62,151 bases of DNA from Leptolyngbya sp. GTDB lineage: Bacteria; Cyanobacteriota; Cyanobacteriia; Phormidesmidales; Phormidesmidaceae. The translations under genes were made by a program, and so were the position numbers. The number at the start of each line of letters is the position of its first letter. The first letter of the stretch is position 1. The stretch covers positions 1-62,151 of the forward strand of contig QBLT01000005.1 of assembly GCA_003249105.1 (NCBI GenBank), read 5' to 3'. Shown here piece by piece: positions 15,695-23,155 of this stretch. The notes beneath the pieces are model-generated. The model saw only the letters and a list, made by a program, of their open reading frames with translations. It was not told where the DNA came from and did no database searches.

Positions 15695-17501
15695 TCCACA
15701 TGACATCGTGCCTGCTCATCTTGCAGTTCAAGCAATGCGAGATAACGGCTATAAGAATGCTGCTTATGCAATTGCGGAGCTAATGGATAATGCGATTCAA
15801 GCTGATGCGACCCAGGTTGAACTGCTCTGTGGTGAGAGAAAGGAACTAGTAGGACAACGCAAGCGATCCCGGATTCACCAAATTGCTGTACTAGACAATG
15901 GTCGGGGAATGGGTCCTAGTGTCCTTCGCTTAGCACTTCAATTCGGTAACGGAACTTACTTAGAAGAAGATAAGCATACTGGCATTGGTCGCTTTGGCAT
16001 GGGTTTACCCTCTTCCTCCGTATCTCAGTGTGAAAGGGTAGACGTTTGGTCTTGGCAAAATGGTAGTGAAAATGCTTTTTACACTTGGCTTGATTTAGAA
16101 GAGATTAGAGCCAAAAGGTTAACAGAAGTGCCGGATCCTAAACCACAAGAAATTCCTGAGATTTGGAGAAAAGTCGGCAAAAGCTTTGGTAAAACAGGTA
16201 CTTTAGTTGTTTGGTCGCAAATTGATCGCTGTATCTGGAAGACTGGTGCTGCCATTATCGATAATTCCGAATTGATTATCGGAAGGATGTATCGTAAGTT
16301 CTTAGAAAATAATCAAGTCGCAATTCGGATGTTGTCTTTTGATCTGGACTATCCAGAAACAACGTTTGTTGAGAAGTATGCCCTGCCCAATGATCCAGGC
16401 TATCTTATAGCAGAGACTTCCTGTGCTGCTCCATTTGATAAAACTCCGATGTTTCAGCCATGGGAAGGAGAGAATGCATTTGAGTGGGTTTGTCCAATTG
16501 AGTTTCGTGGCAAGACTCACAATGTCACTGTTCGTTTTTCTTACGCCAAAGAAGACGCTCGTGTTGGACAAAATCCTGGTAGCTTACCTCATGGACAACA
16601 TGCCGCCAAAAATGTAGGTATTTCTGTTGTCCGTGCTGGCCGAGAACTTGAACTCGATCAGACATTAGTTATTAAATATGACCCGACCGAGCGGTGGTGG
16701 GGAATTGAAGTTGATTTTCCACCATCGCTAGATGATCTTTTTGGTGTTACTAACAACAAACAGTCTGCTAGAAATTTTGCAGAGCTTGTTAAACTCGACA
16801 TTGAGTCTCTCCTGAAAAATGGCAGAACGATAAACCAGCTAAAAGACGAGTTTCAAGAGGATGAGGATCCCCGTGGTCCTTTACTTGATATCATCCAAAA
16901 GATCGATTCACAGCTGAATATTATTCGCCGTCTAGTCAAAGCTCAAACCAAGGGAAATCGCTCCAATAATAAAAGACATACTTCCTCTGTGGCAGAAGAA
17001 GTAGCTACCTATGCTACGACAGAGCGCAAAAAGGAGGGGCATGTAGGCGAGAGTGATAAAGATGAGTCTCAACCCCAAGAAATACGACAGACTGAAATCA
17101 CGAAAACTTTGACTGAACAAGGTGTAACAGAGACTCAAGCGCAAGAACTTGCAGCCAGAACAATTAATGATGGACTGAAATATACTTTTGCAGAGGCTGA
17201 CTTAGAAACGTCTGCTTTCTTCTCTGTTAAACCCAGAGGTGGTGCGATTATTGTTACGCTAAATACTAGTCATCCAGCCTACGAGAAGCTTGTCGAGGTT
17301 ATGGAAAAAGACGTAGACAATGTGGATGCTGATACACTTCGATCCCGCCTCAGCAACTCTCTAGAAGGTCTTAAACTTTTGCTCATGGCATGGGCCAGAT
17401 ATGAAGATGAACAACCTGATGGTAAACGACGACTAGCAGCCCAGGATACTCGTGTTGACTGGGGGCGAATTGCCCGTCAGTTTTTGGAACTTGAGGAGTA
17501 A
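15684..17501 (+). CDS. MORC/Hsp90-like (GHKL) ATPase
   Basis: A 605-residue protein with an N-terminal GHKL ATPase. The N box is AYAIAELMDNAIQADAT (residues about 26-42), the G1 box AVLDNGRGMGPSVLRLALQFG, and the G2 box GIGRFGMGLPSSSVSQCERVD. This arrangement is that of bacterial MORC/MutL-like ATPases reported in restriction operons (Iyer, Abhiman and Aravind 2008). Such ATPases are thought to clamp or topologically trap DNA. The C-terminal 250 residues are charged and helical. The ATG at 15684 overlaps the helicase stop; a longer start at 15609 lies inside the helicase gene. Coupling suggests a helicase-ATPase complex. Confidence 0.8.
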   Translation: MTSNPHDIVPAHLAVQAMRDNGYKNAAYAIAELMDNAIQADATQVELLCGERKELVGQRKRSRIHQIAVLDNGRGMGPSVLRLALQFGNGTYLEEDKHTGIGRFGMGLPSSSVSQCERVDVWSWQNGSENAFYTWLDLEEIRAKRLTEVPDPKPQEIPEIWRKVGKSFGKTGTLVVWSQIDRCIWKTGAAIIDNSELIIGRMYRKFLENNQVAIRMLSFDLDYPETTFVEKYALPNDPGYLIAETSCAAPFDKTPMFQPWEGENAFEWVCPIEFRGKTHNVTVRFSYAKEDARVGQNPGSLPHGQHAAKNVGISVVRAGRELELDQTLVIKYDPTERWWGIEVDFPPSLDDLFGVTNNKQSARNFAELVKLDIESLLKNGRTINQLKDEFQEDEDPRGPLLDIIQKIDSQLNIIRRLVKAQTKGNRSNNKRHTSSVAEEVATYATTERKKEGHVGESDKDESQPQEIRQTEITKTLTEQGVTETQAQELAARTINDGLKYTFAEADLETSAFFSVKPRGGAIIVTLNTSHPAYEKLVEVMEKDVDNVDADTLRSRLSNSLEGLKLLLMAWARYEDEQPDGKRRLAAQDTRVDWGRIARQFLELEE

Positions 17502-17516
17502 TTTAGGCCAAGCAAT

Positions 17517-18470
17517 ATGCTTCTTCCTGGTGATCAGCTAGAAGAACTATGCAGCCAAGCTCGCAATGAAATTATTTTTGTTGCACCATTTATTAAAGCA
17601 TCAGCTCTAGAAAGGCTTTTGTCTAAAATACCTGATGCTACAAACTTAAGCTGTGTCACTCGTTGGCGACCAGAAGAAATTATAGCGGGTGTAAGCGATT
17701 TAGATGTCTGGCATCTCATAATGAGATGCCAGAATGCTTCACTTTGGCTTCGACCTGACTTACACGCAAAATACTATCGTTCTGATCAAAACTGTCTTGT
17801 TGGGTCGGCCAACATTACATCCACAGCTCTAGGTTGGTTAAGCCAAGCTAACCTAGAGTTATTAGTTCCTTTATCTGCCCAAAAACCTCAGCTTAAGCAA
17901 TTTGAGTCAGAATTATTCTTAGGCTCTGTACGAGTCAGTCAAACTATATTTGAGCAAATGAAGCAAACCGTAGAGTTGCTCCAAGAACAATTGCCCAAAA
18001 CCCGAGATTTTGAAGTTGTTACTAAGTTAGATCTAGAAGTGGAAGCTTTTAGTATAGTGACTGTTGACACCTGGCTACCGGCACTGCGCAACCCAGAAGA
18101 TCTGTACCTAGCTTACTGTGGAAGACTGGAAGAGTTAAGTAGAGCGAGTCGCCAAACAGCCCTACAAGACCTGTCGTTGCTAACTCTTCCAGCCGGTCTT
18201 TCAAAATCGGCTTTCCAAGTTTACATAGGTTCTTTGATTCTCCAAATGCCAGTTGTTAATCGAGTTGATGAATTTCTTGAAATTCCTCAGAGATTTGGGG
18301 CAGTAAAAAACTTACTAACTTCATTGCCGTGTAACCAGAATTTAGAGTTTGACGCTGCTCATGCTTGGCAAACTCTAATGCGATGGTTCCTTTACTTTAT
18401 GCCAAGCCGCTATACTTTATCAGTACCTAATCATTCAGAAGTGTTTGGTAGATCTAGAACTAGTATTTAG
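17517..18470 (+). CDS. PLD-superfamily nuclease-like protein
   Basis: A 317-residue protein with one clear HKD signature, LHAKYYRSDQNCLVGSANIT (residues about 82-101): His, Lys, Asp and G-S-x-N in order. The N-terminus NEIIFVAPFIKASALERLL is the usual start of the PLD domain. A single HKD motif per chain means it would dimerise to form the active site, as in BfiI-type nucleases. The second half has no recognised domain. It lies 15 bases after the MORC-like gene and 3 bases before the desulfurase. It is the likely DNA-cutting subunit paired with the helicase and GHKL ATPase. Confidence 0.75.
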   Translation: MLLPGDQLEELCSQARNEIIFVAPFIKASALERLLSKIPDATNLSCVTRWRPEEIIAGVSDLDVWHLIMRCQNASLWLRPDLHAKYYRSDQNCLVGSANITSTALGWLSQANLELLVPLSAQKPQLKQFESELFLGSVRVSQTIFEQMKQTVELLQEQLPKTRDFEVVTKLDLEVEAFSIVTVDTWLPALRNPEDLYLAYCGRLEELSRASRQTALQDLSLLTLPAGLSKSAFQVYIGSLILQMPVVNRVDEFLEIPQRFGAVKNLLTSLPCNQNLEFDAAHAWQTLMRWFLYFMPSRYTLSVPNHSEVFGRSRTSI

Positions 18471-18473
18471 CGG

Positions 18474-19646
18474 ATGTTAAGAAGCTCAAGTCACCCAATC
18501 TATCTAGATTTTCATGCGACAACCCCTACAGATACTCGGGTTGCTCAGAAAGTGTTGAACTATATGACTGAGAGCTTTGGTAATGCTAGCAGCATTGATC
18601 ATGTGGTCGGAGATCGAGCTGAAGCAGCTGTCAAAGCCGCCACCCACCACGTTGCCGACTTAGTGGGCGCTACCCCCCGCGACATCCTCTTTACCTCCGG
18701 TGCCACCGAAAGCCTCAACCTCGCTATCCAGGGCACCGTTCAGCATCTAGAACAATCTGGCACTAAGCCTTGCGTAGCCATCTCCACCGTTGAGCATAAA
18801 GCCGTCTTTGACACCTGCGCTGCCCTCCACAAACAAGGGCGCATTGAGCTGATCCATATTCCGGTTGATACCCAGGCCCGCCTTGATCTGGGCCAGCTAG
18901 AGCAAGCCTGTGCCAGCGGCATTCACCTGCTCTGCATCATGGCGGCCAACAACGAAGTTGGCACCCTTTATCCTATGGAGAAAATTGCCGCGATCGCCCA
19001 AAGCTACCAAGTCCCTTTTCTCTGCGACGCCTCCCAAGCCGTTGGCAAAATTCCCATCCAGTTCAATGAGTGGGGCATAACTATGTTGGCCCTATCGGCT
19101 CATAAGCTCTATGGCCCCCAAGGCGTTGGGGCGCTCGTAGTGCGTCGAGACCACCGGTTAGAGCCGTTGCTCTATGGGGGTGGACAGCAAAAGGGATTGC
19201 GACCGGGAACCCTGAATCTGCCAGGCATCGTTGGTTTGGGCGAAGCCTGTCGGCTGCGGGCAGAAGAGATGGCGGTGGATGAGGTTGAGATTGGGAAAAA
19301 GCGCGATCGCCTCCAATCCCTCCTCCAATCTCAAATCTCCGACCTGGTGATCAACGGCGACCCTCAAAACCGCCTGGCGGGGAACCTGCACGTCTCTATC
19401 CCCGGCATCCCTAATAGCGCCATCATTGCCAGAGTGCGCCACCGACTTGCTATTTCAACGGGCTCTGCCTGTTCCTCAGGAGTGGAAGCCCCATCCCATG
19501 TGCTCAGGGCGATGGGGCTAGCCGAGCCTGTCGTCGAAGGTGCCCTCAGAATTGGCCTAGGTAAATTCTCCACCGACGATGACATTCACCAAGCCGCAGA
19601 GATTCTTACTAAGGCAGTTCAGGCCGTAAAGCAGGTAATGGCCTGA
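18474..19646 (+). CDS. sspA: Cysteine desulfurase (SspA/DndA/IscS-like)
   Basis: A 390-residue PLP enzyme of the NifS/IscS class. It starts with PIYLDFHATTPTDTRV. The PLP lysine lies in ALSAHKLYGPQGVGAL (residue about 209) and the catalytic cysteine in STGSACSSGVEAPSHVLRA (about 333). It removes sulfur from cysteine and would hand it to the SspD-like enzyme. Its place as last gene of the operon, three bases after the PLD gene, supports the SspA role, although the same fold serves iron-sulfur assembly. DNA composition changes within its first 150 bases from AT-rich to GC-richer with HIP1 sites. Confidence 0.85.
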   Translation: MLRSSSHPIYLDFHATTPTDTRVAQKVLNYMTESFGNASSIDHVVGDRAEAAVKAATHHVADLVGATPRDILFTSGATESLNLAIQGTVQHLEQSGTKPCVAISTVEHKAVFDTCAALHKQGRIELIHIPVDTQARLDLGQLEQACASGIHLLCIMAANNEVGTLYPMEKIAAIAQSYQVPFLCDASQAVGKIPIQFNEWGITMLALSAHKLYGPQGVGALVVRRDHRLEPLLYGGGQQKGLRPGTLNLPGIVGLGEACRLRAEEMAVDEVEIGKKRDRLQSLLQSQISDLVINGDPQNRLAGNLHVSIPGIPNSAIIARVRHRLAISTGSACSSGVEAPSHVLRAMGLAEPVVEGALRIGLGKFSTDDDIHQAAEILTKAVQAVKQVMA

Positions 19647-19667
19647 AAGCGATTACTTGCAACTGTT

Positions 19668-19964
19668 TCAGCCCTCGGTACGTGGCAAATATTTGACCAA
19701 AGCCTTCATCACTTCCCCATCCCGGAACTGAATCGGGCTTTCGCCAGTAGGGGCAGGCAAAAAATCAGTCCACTCCAGGGTCTCAGCAAACCGTAGCTGG
19801 TGGAGCGAGTTAACAATCGAACTCACCGCCTCCCGAGACCCAATCACCAAGACCTTCACGGGCTCACGGTCAGGTTTTGGGTAGGTGTAGAGCTTAACGC
19901 AGACCTCGACGCCTACCGTTTCAGCAGCGGCTTGAGATTGACCAAGAAAAGCTTGAGTTTGCAT
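19668..19964 (-). CDS. Small hypothetical protein
   Basis: A 98-residue cytoplasmic protein with a ferredoxin-like alternation of strands and helices (VEVCVKLYTYPKPDREPVKV, then LVIGSREAVSSIVNSLHQL). No family is recognised. It is convergent to the cysteine desulfurase, whose stop lies 22 bases from its own. Codon use is similar to the surrounding GC-richer genes. Its start at 19964 lies just left of a structured intergenic segment. Confidence 0.55.
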   Translation of the reverse strand: MQTQAFLGQSQAAAETVGVEVCVKLYTYPKPDREPVKVLVIGSREAVSSIVNSLHQLRFAETLEWTDFLPAPTGESPIQFRDGEVMKALVKYLPRTEG

Positions 19965-19978
19965 AGCTGTCGCCTTAG

Positions 19979-20084
19979 TGGACTACAAGTGTCGATAAAG
20001 TAAGCGCTCTGATGAGCGCCACCAAGCCTGTCGCCCTGGCGGGCTACAGATTCTTGCGCTGATTATGACATATTTTGTAGTCCA
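19979..20084. repeat. Structured intergenic element bounded by 10-bp inverted repeats
   Basis: TGGACTACAA (19979-19988) and TTGTAGTCCA (20075-20084) are perfect reverse complements about 86 bases apart. Between them are the hairpin GCGCTC-TGAT-GAGCGC (20004-20019) and a second stem built from AGCC/GGCT and CGCC/GGCG around 20028-20045. This nested palindrome design resembles small non-autonomous or REP-like elements. It lies between two divergent small genes, so a regulatory role is also possible. Confidence 0.4.
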
Positions 20085-20122
20085 TAGGGACTCAATTCTA
20101 TATCTGCTAATAATCCTCTGAC

Positions 20123-20362
20123 ATGATTAAAGTCATGGGAAAAGCAGGAAGAGTACTCCGGCAAGTGCTGGAGGATTACAGCATCAGTCAGACCAAGCTC
20201 GCCAACGAATTAGGCATTGGTCGTTCTAACGTCTACCGCTGGGTAAACGAAGTTCGGGATCCAAATTCTGAAACGGTATTAGATATCGTGAAGGCACTGG
20301 AAGGGATTAGCCCCGAGGCTGCGTCCCAGTTTAAGCAACTCTACATGAATGGTGAGTCGTAG
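20123..20362 (+). CDS. XRE/Cro-type helix-turn-helix regulator
   Basis: A 79-residue DNA-binding protein. The helix-turn-helix is plain in ISQTKLANELGIGRSNVYRW (residues about 25-44), followed by the usual third and fourth helices ending VLDIVKALEGISPE. No other domain is present, so it acts as a small repressor or phage-type control protein. The inverted repeat CATGA-TTAAAG-TCATG (20122-20137) spans its own start codon and could serve autoregulation. It could control the ssp locus upstream, but nothing links them beyond proximity. Confidence 0.75.
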   Translation: MIKVMGKAGRVLRQVLEDYSISQTKLANELGIGRSNVYRWVNEVRDPNSETVLDIVKALEGISPEAASQFKQLYMNGES

Positions 20363-20470
20363 TGTCTACAGGATCGGGCAGCCCCAGACCCAAGGGGATA
20401 TCCGCCAGGCAACGGCCAAAGTAACAACCTCTAAGCCATGATTTGTCAGGTAGCTATTTCCTAAATCCTG

Positions 20471-20540
20471 ATGGCCATTGCTCTTCAAGTGCTGGTGACC
20501 GGCGCAACTGGGCACAGGCGCATTAGTTGTCCACCCCTAG
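20471..20540 (+). pseudogene. Remnant of an NAD(P)-binding Rossmann protein
   Basis: From the ATG at 20471 the frame reads MAIALQVLVTGATGH, the nucleotide-binding start of NmrA/SDR-type enzymes. It then breaks: one frame gives HRRISCPP, the other GTGALVVHP before a stop at 20538-20540. Joining VTGATGH to TGALVV needs two extra bases, so a 2-base deletion in a CACACA-like run would explain it. Nothing recognisable follows, so only a scrap remains. Confidence 0.45.
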
Positions 20541-20594
20541 GGCGGTGGTGAATACCGGTTTCCGGGCGCTATTTGAGCAAGCGCCCCTAAGTCT

Positions 20595-21020
20595 CTAGCA
20601 AGACTCAGGCTCTACAGCTGCCCCCTTGGCCTCAGCCAGTGCCGCCAGCTTGCGCTCGCGCACAAACATAAATAAGGCAAAGCCAACCGCAAAAGAGATG
20701 GCAAACATCAGAGCGATGTAGATGCCCCAGAGCCTGAGCTTTAGCCGCCGCCCTTCCGCCACCATAAAGGTGATGGCAATCAGCAGCCCAATGGTCGCAT
20801 CTACGGCAATAAAGCTAGAGGCCGGGTTGGCCCAGACCTGGTCAATGAAGGCCGTTAGGTCAAAGTTCAGCAGGTTGGTGGCGGTAAATTCGCCTTTGGT
20901 AGCAACAGTGAACTGCACCAGGTAGTAGTTCGCCCAGAGGAAGCCAAGCACTGTCAGTGCGGCGTAGATGACCTGGCGAGTTAAGGTTCCGGGCATGGGC
21001 AGACTCTGCGAAAGCGGCAT
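20595..21020 (-). CDS. DUF2834-type small membrane protein
   Basis: A membrane protein of about 141 residues from the ATG at 21020 (an upstream ATG at 21131 would add 37 polar residues). Three hydrophobic segments are visible: VIYAALTVLGFLWANYYLVQF, FIAVDATIGLLIAITFMVAEG and IYIALMFAISFAVGFALFMFV. The pattern with EGRRLKLRLWG between segments two and three is that of DUF2834 proteins, common in cyanobacteria and of unknown function. It stands alone after the VWA gene on the same strand. Confidence 0.7.
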   Translation of the reverse strand: MPLSQSLPMPGTLTRQVIYAALTVLGFLWANYYLVQFTVATKGEFTATNLLNFDLTAFIDQVWANPASSFIAVDATIGLLIAITFMVAEGRRLKLRLWGIYIALMFAISFAVGFALFMFVRERKLAALAEAKGAAVEPESC

Positions 21021-21148
21021 CTCTATTGTCCGATCCTTTGCAAGCGATCGCAGGTTTGCTGAGCGACCAGCTGGTAGAGCATCGCTGAGTCTGGTTGTCG
21101 GCCTGCGATCGCGATAAGCAGGCCAATACAACCGTTTAGTGCTGTCGC

Positions 21149-22423
21149 CTATTTAGAATCCATTGACCGCCGAGGCTTAGATTTGCCCGTGCGCGACAGG
21201 TTGAACGACTGCGAAAACGCCTTCTTGCGGGCGCTGGTCATATTGCCACTCTGGTAGTCAGCTTCTAAATCTTCCAAAATGGACTGCTCTTCTAACAGGG
21301 CCGCACTGGGTGCCATCGCGGCCATCTCCATCCGAGCATTGGCTAAGGACAGACCAGCGGCAGCATAGTCGCCCCGGTCGGAGTACATGACCGCTTCGCG
21401 ACGGGCGCGGGCCGCCATCAGCAAAGCCACCTGCTCTTTCACCGCTGAGTTGGCAGGGAAGTCGCTGAACTGCGCGGGGCTCACCAGGGGTAGCTCCAGC
21501 CCCGTCCGCAGCACCTGACGACCGGACTGTTCCGTGTCATCCCAGGCCAGGCGCACCTGCATCAGTTCGCCGCTGCGCTCCAGGGCAGGCACCTGCAAGC
21601 GCACCACTACCTGAATGGGCGACCCCACCATCAGGTTAGGCAGCTTGTAGCGCCGGGTGTCGGTCATTTCAAAGTCATTCAGCACGTCCATGACCGTGAC
21701 GCCGTTGTTCACCTCAACTCCAAGACTGACCCGCTGGCCCAGGGTGGCGGCTAGACCCGACAGCTCGGTTTCAAAGATCGTCGGCAGTTGGTCTGCCGAC
21801 TCGATGTGGAAAAAGTTGCCGTCGCCGCTGCGGGCCATGGCCGCCAGCAGGTCTTCGCTGTAGTCGTCGCCAATGCCTAGGGTAGTGGTGCTGACGCCGC
21901 GCTGGGCCAGGCCATGGACGTCGCTGGCGATCGCATCTGGCCTCGTTTCCCCCACATTGGCCAGCCCATCGGAGAGCACAATCACCCGGTTGAGCTGGGC
22001 GGGGTTGAGGTACTGGCTGACCTGCACCCCGCCCTCAACCCACCCGGCGTGGAGCGCCGTGGAGCCCCGCGAATGGACGTGGCTGAGCTTTTCGAGCAGG
22101 GTATTTTTGTCGGTGGCCAGGGTGCTGGGCACCAGGGTTTCGATGCGATCGTCGAAGAGGACAACGCTGATGCGATCGCAGGGCAGCAAATTCTCCACGG
22201 CAAAGCGGGCGGCCTCACGGGCGTAGTGCATCTTTTGCCCCTGCATCGAGCCGGAGCGATCGATCGCTAGGCTCAGGTTAAGCGGCACGCGATCGGTCTT
22301 GAGGATAACGGCTGGGGGTGTGATGCGCACCAGCACATCGAGGGTCATGGGCTGCTGGGTGACGATCGCCCCGTGGAGCGGAATCAGTTCGAGGGTAGGA
22401 AGAGCGGGTTTGGCTTGGGTCAT
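21149..22423 (-). CDS. VWA-domain protein (marine proteobacterial/cyanobacterial type)
   Basis: A 424-residue protein with a von Willebrand A domain. The metal-ion-dependent adhesion site is complete: LSLAIDRSGSMQGQKM (D-x-S-x-S, residues about 49-64), the threonine in GSTALHAGWVEGG and the aspartate in VIVLSDGLANVGE. About 120 residues of beta-rich sequence follow, then a helical tail. There is no signal peptide. It probably mediates metal-dependent protein binding. It overlaps the MerR-like gene upstream by ATGA, so the two are co-translated and probably act together. Confidence 0.8.
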   Translation of the reverse strand: MTQAKPALPTLELIPLHGAIVTQQPMTLDVLVRITPPAVILKTDRVPLNLSLAIDRSGSMQGQKMHYAREAARFAVENLLPCDRISVVLFDDRIETLVPSTLATDKNTLLEKLSHVHSRGSTALHAGWVEGGVQVSQYLNPAQLNRVIVLSDGLANVGETRPDAIASDVHGLAQRGVSTTTLGIGDDYSEDLLAAMARSGDGNFFHIESADQLPTIFETELSGLAATLGQRVSLGVEVNNGVTVMDVLNDFEMTDTRRYKLPNLMVGSPIQVVVRLQVPALERSGELMQVRLAWDDTEQSGRQVLRTGLELPLVSPAQFSDFPANSAVKEQVALLMAARARREAVMYSDRGDYAAAGLSLANARMEMAAMAPSAALLEEQSILEDLEADYQSGNMTSARKKAFSQSFNLSRTGKSKPRRSMDSK

Positions 22424-23085
22424 GGCGGCCTCTGAGTGGATTTGATGTGGGCGAGATGGTCGGCAATCAGCTGGAGCAGGCTATCCCGCTCATGGGCGGT
22501 GGCGGGGGCTGCAAAGTCTTGCCGAACGTGGAGTTCTAGACCGTCGAGAATCTCTAGACGAGTCCAGGGTTGGGGGGTAGATGTCGATGGGGCAGGGGGT
22601 ACCGGAGCAGGTGCCGCTAGGGGAGCCTGCATCGTGGAATTGGCAGAGCGCTTGCGCGAGTGTTCTGATGGAGAGGATTCCCTGCGGTCGCGAATTTGAG
22701 TCAAAAACGCCAGTGCTGGGTTTGCCGCCTCCACCGTCAGCTGCACGCCGCCCTGCAGAATGTTTTCTAGGGCCGCGTCACCCTGGCCGCCGATCAGGCT
22801 GCCGATGGAACTGGCGCTGTAGCCCTCCGCCAACAGACGACGAAGCACCAGCAATTGCAGTAGATGCCGGTAGGTATACCGGGCTTCGCGCCCCTGCTTG
22901 AGGGGCTTGTCTAGCCATCCCTGGGTGGTGTAGTAACGCACCAGCCGAGGGTTCACCGGTTCTTGTCCGCGATTTCCAGAACTCTGGTCGGGCAAAAACT
23001 GGGGTAGTAGGTCGTTGGTCACCTCAACGAAGCGATCTAAGACCATCTCGGGCTGTTGCTGGGCAATCTGTTGCAACATGCTCAT
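22420..23085 (-). CDS. MerR-like winged-helix regulator
   Basis: A 221-residue protein. The stretch NPRLVRYYTTQGWLDKPLKQ, then ARYTYRHLLQLLVLRRLLAEG, has the R-Y-Y-x-x-x-G-W/L signature of MerR-type winged helices, and the following SASSIGSLIGG fits the second helix pair. After that comes a Ser/Pro-rich linker and a short helical C-terminus (ERDSLLQLIADHLAHIKS) with no metal-binding cysteines. It probably controls its own operon with the VWA gene. A promoter whose -10 box ends only six bases before the ATG suggests a leaderless transcript. Confidence 0.7.
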   Translation of the reverse strand: MSMLQQIAQQQPEMVLDRFVEVTNDLLPQFLPDQSSGNRGQEPVNPRLVRYYTTQGWLDKPLKQGREARYTYRHLLQLLVLRRLLAEGYSASSIGSLIGGQGDAALENILQGGVQLTVEAANPALAFLTQIRDRRESSPSEHSRKRSANSTMQAPLAAPAPVPPAPSTSTPQPWTRLEILDGLELHVRQDFAAPATAHERDSLLQLIADHLAHIKSTQRPP

Positions 23086-23091
23086 AGGCCC

Positions 23092-23121
23092 ATGATAGAC
23101 ACTTGCAAATTAAACTGTCAA
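23092..23121 (-). promoter_or_regulatory. Sigma70-type promoter of the MerR-like/VWA operon
   Basis: On the minus strand TTGACA (23116-23121), 18 bases, then TATCAT (23092-23097). The start codon follows six bases after the -10 box, so transcription would begin at or near the A of ATG. The alternative start two codons downstream (second ATG) would leave a very short leader. Confidence 0.5.
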
Positions 23122-23155
23122 TGACGTATTTTGTTGTCACTGCCTTTGACTCACT

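Noticed and set aside
5827..19646. Reading the locus as DISARM or as a classical Dnd system
   Set aside because: There is no DUF1998 protein or DNA methylase of DISARM type inside the operon, and no DndD or DndE; the DUF4007, ATPase and PP-loop trio fits Ssp better.
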